Source: an uncultured Brevundimonas sp.
GTDB lineage: Bacteria; Pseudomonadota; Alphaproteobacteria; Caulobacterales; Caulobacteraceae
Assembly: GCA_946481425.1 (NCBI GenBank)
Contig: CAMLNT010000158.1
Location: 1-5,750 of the forward strand
DNA: 5,750 nt
Reading direction: 5' to 3'
Program-made: the position numbers and the translations under genes
The notes under the pieces: model-generated
Databases searched by the model: none
What the model was told of the DNA's origin: nothing
What the model saw: the letters and a program-made list of their open reading frames with translations, nothing else
Shown: piece by piece, positions 5,355 to 5,750 of the stretch
How positions within the stretch are numbered: position 1 is the stretch's first letter
How the letters are laid out: each line of letters starts with the position of its first letter

Positions 5355-5750
5355 TCAGCCGACCTTCTCGACCTGGTCGTATTCCAGCTCGACCGGCGTG
5401 GCGCGGCCGAAGATGGAGACCGAGACGTGCAGGCGGGCGCGATCCTCGTCCACGCTCTCGACGACGCCGTCGAAGCTGGCGAACGGACCGTCGGTGACCT
5501 TGACGGTCTCGCCGATGTCGAAGCGGATGGTGGGCTTCGGACGCTCGGCGCCCTCTTCGGCGGCGCCGACAATGCGCTGGATTTCCTTCTCGGAGACCGG
5601 CATCGGCTTGGCGCCCGAGCCCAGGAAGCCCGTCACCTTCGGCGTGTTCTTGATCAGGTGGAAGACCTCGTCAGTCAGCTCCATCTTCACCAGCACATAG
5701 CCCGGGAAGAACTTGCGCTCGGTGTTGACCTTGCGGCCGCGACGGATCTC
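5355..5750 (-). CDS. nusG: Transcription termination/antitermination factor NusG, C-terminal part
   Basis: The 131 residues visible run from the right edge to a TGA at 5357-5355; the start lies beyond the window. The sequence begins EIRRGRKVNTERKFFPGYVLVKM, the end of the NGN domain that binds the RNA polymerase clamp helices. It continues with ELTDEVFHLIKNTPKVTGFLGSG, a linker (PMPVSEKEIQRIVGAAEEG), and the KOW domain FDIGETVKVTDGPFASFDGVVESVDEDRARLHVSVSIFGRATPVELEYDQVEKV. NusG suppresses pausing through RNA polymerase, and its KOW domain contacts Rho or ribosomal protein uS10. The ending matches a full-length C-terminus with no truncation. In many bacteria rplK and rplA follow nusG; here the gene is followed by about 250 non-coding bases and a convergent gene. 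secE would be expected just upstream, outside the window. Confidence 0.96.
   Translation of the reverse strand, partial: EIRRGRKVNTERKFFPGYVLVKMELTDEVFHLIKNTPKVTGFLGSGAKPMPVSEKEIQRIVGAAEEGAERPKPTIRFDIGETVKVTDGPFASFDGVVESVDEDRARLHVSVSIFGRATPVELEYDQVEKVG

Overview
The window looks like chromosomal DNA from a GC-rich alphaproteobacterium, most likely Caulobacterales (Brevundimonas, Caulobacter or Phenylobacterium-like). The evidence is the strong GC bias, a fused IspDF enzyme, a DusB-NtrY neighbourhood, frequent GTG starts and protein styles typical of that order. This assignment is inference from gene content; no database search was possible. I see no insertion sequence, phage gene, CRISPR array, tRNA or rRNA.

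Layout. Left block, minus strand: a MAPEG-family membrane protein (1399-1818), the tRNA-dihydrouridine synthase dusB (360-1364) and the N-terminal 101 residues of an NtrY-type sensor histidine kinase (1-303, running off the left edge). They are closely spaced and probably co-transcribed leftwards. Across a 93-base divergent region, ispDF (1912-3048, plus) encodes the bifunctional MEP-pathway enzyme for isoprenoid precursors. It meets a small acidic conserved hypothetical gene (3045-3413, minus) tail to tail, and the two share a CTAG as their stop codons.

Right block: a second divergent region (3414-3521) leads rightwards into a two-gene unit. This holds an HD-domain nucleotidase-like phosphohydrolase (about 3522-4145, GTG start) and, four bases later, a regulator with a degenerate Nudix domain and a C-terminal winged helix, of the NrtR/NadQ type (4150-5100). 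A 254-base non-coding stretch rich in short palindromes, including a plausible intrinsic terminator, separates it from the C-terminal 131 residues of nusG (5355 to the right edge, minus strand).

Functionally this is mostly housekeeping: tRNA modification, isoprenoid synthesis, nucleotide/NAD homeostasis and transcription elongation, plus a two-component sensor. The least ordinary points are the direct dusB-ntrY junction without ntrBC, the shared stop codons set in an inverted repeat, the catalytically degenerate Nudix regulator paired with an HD nucleotidase, and nusG not being followed by rplK. I found no clear evidence of an undescribed multi-gene system.
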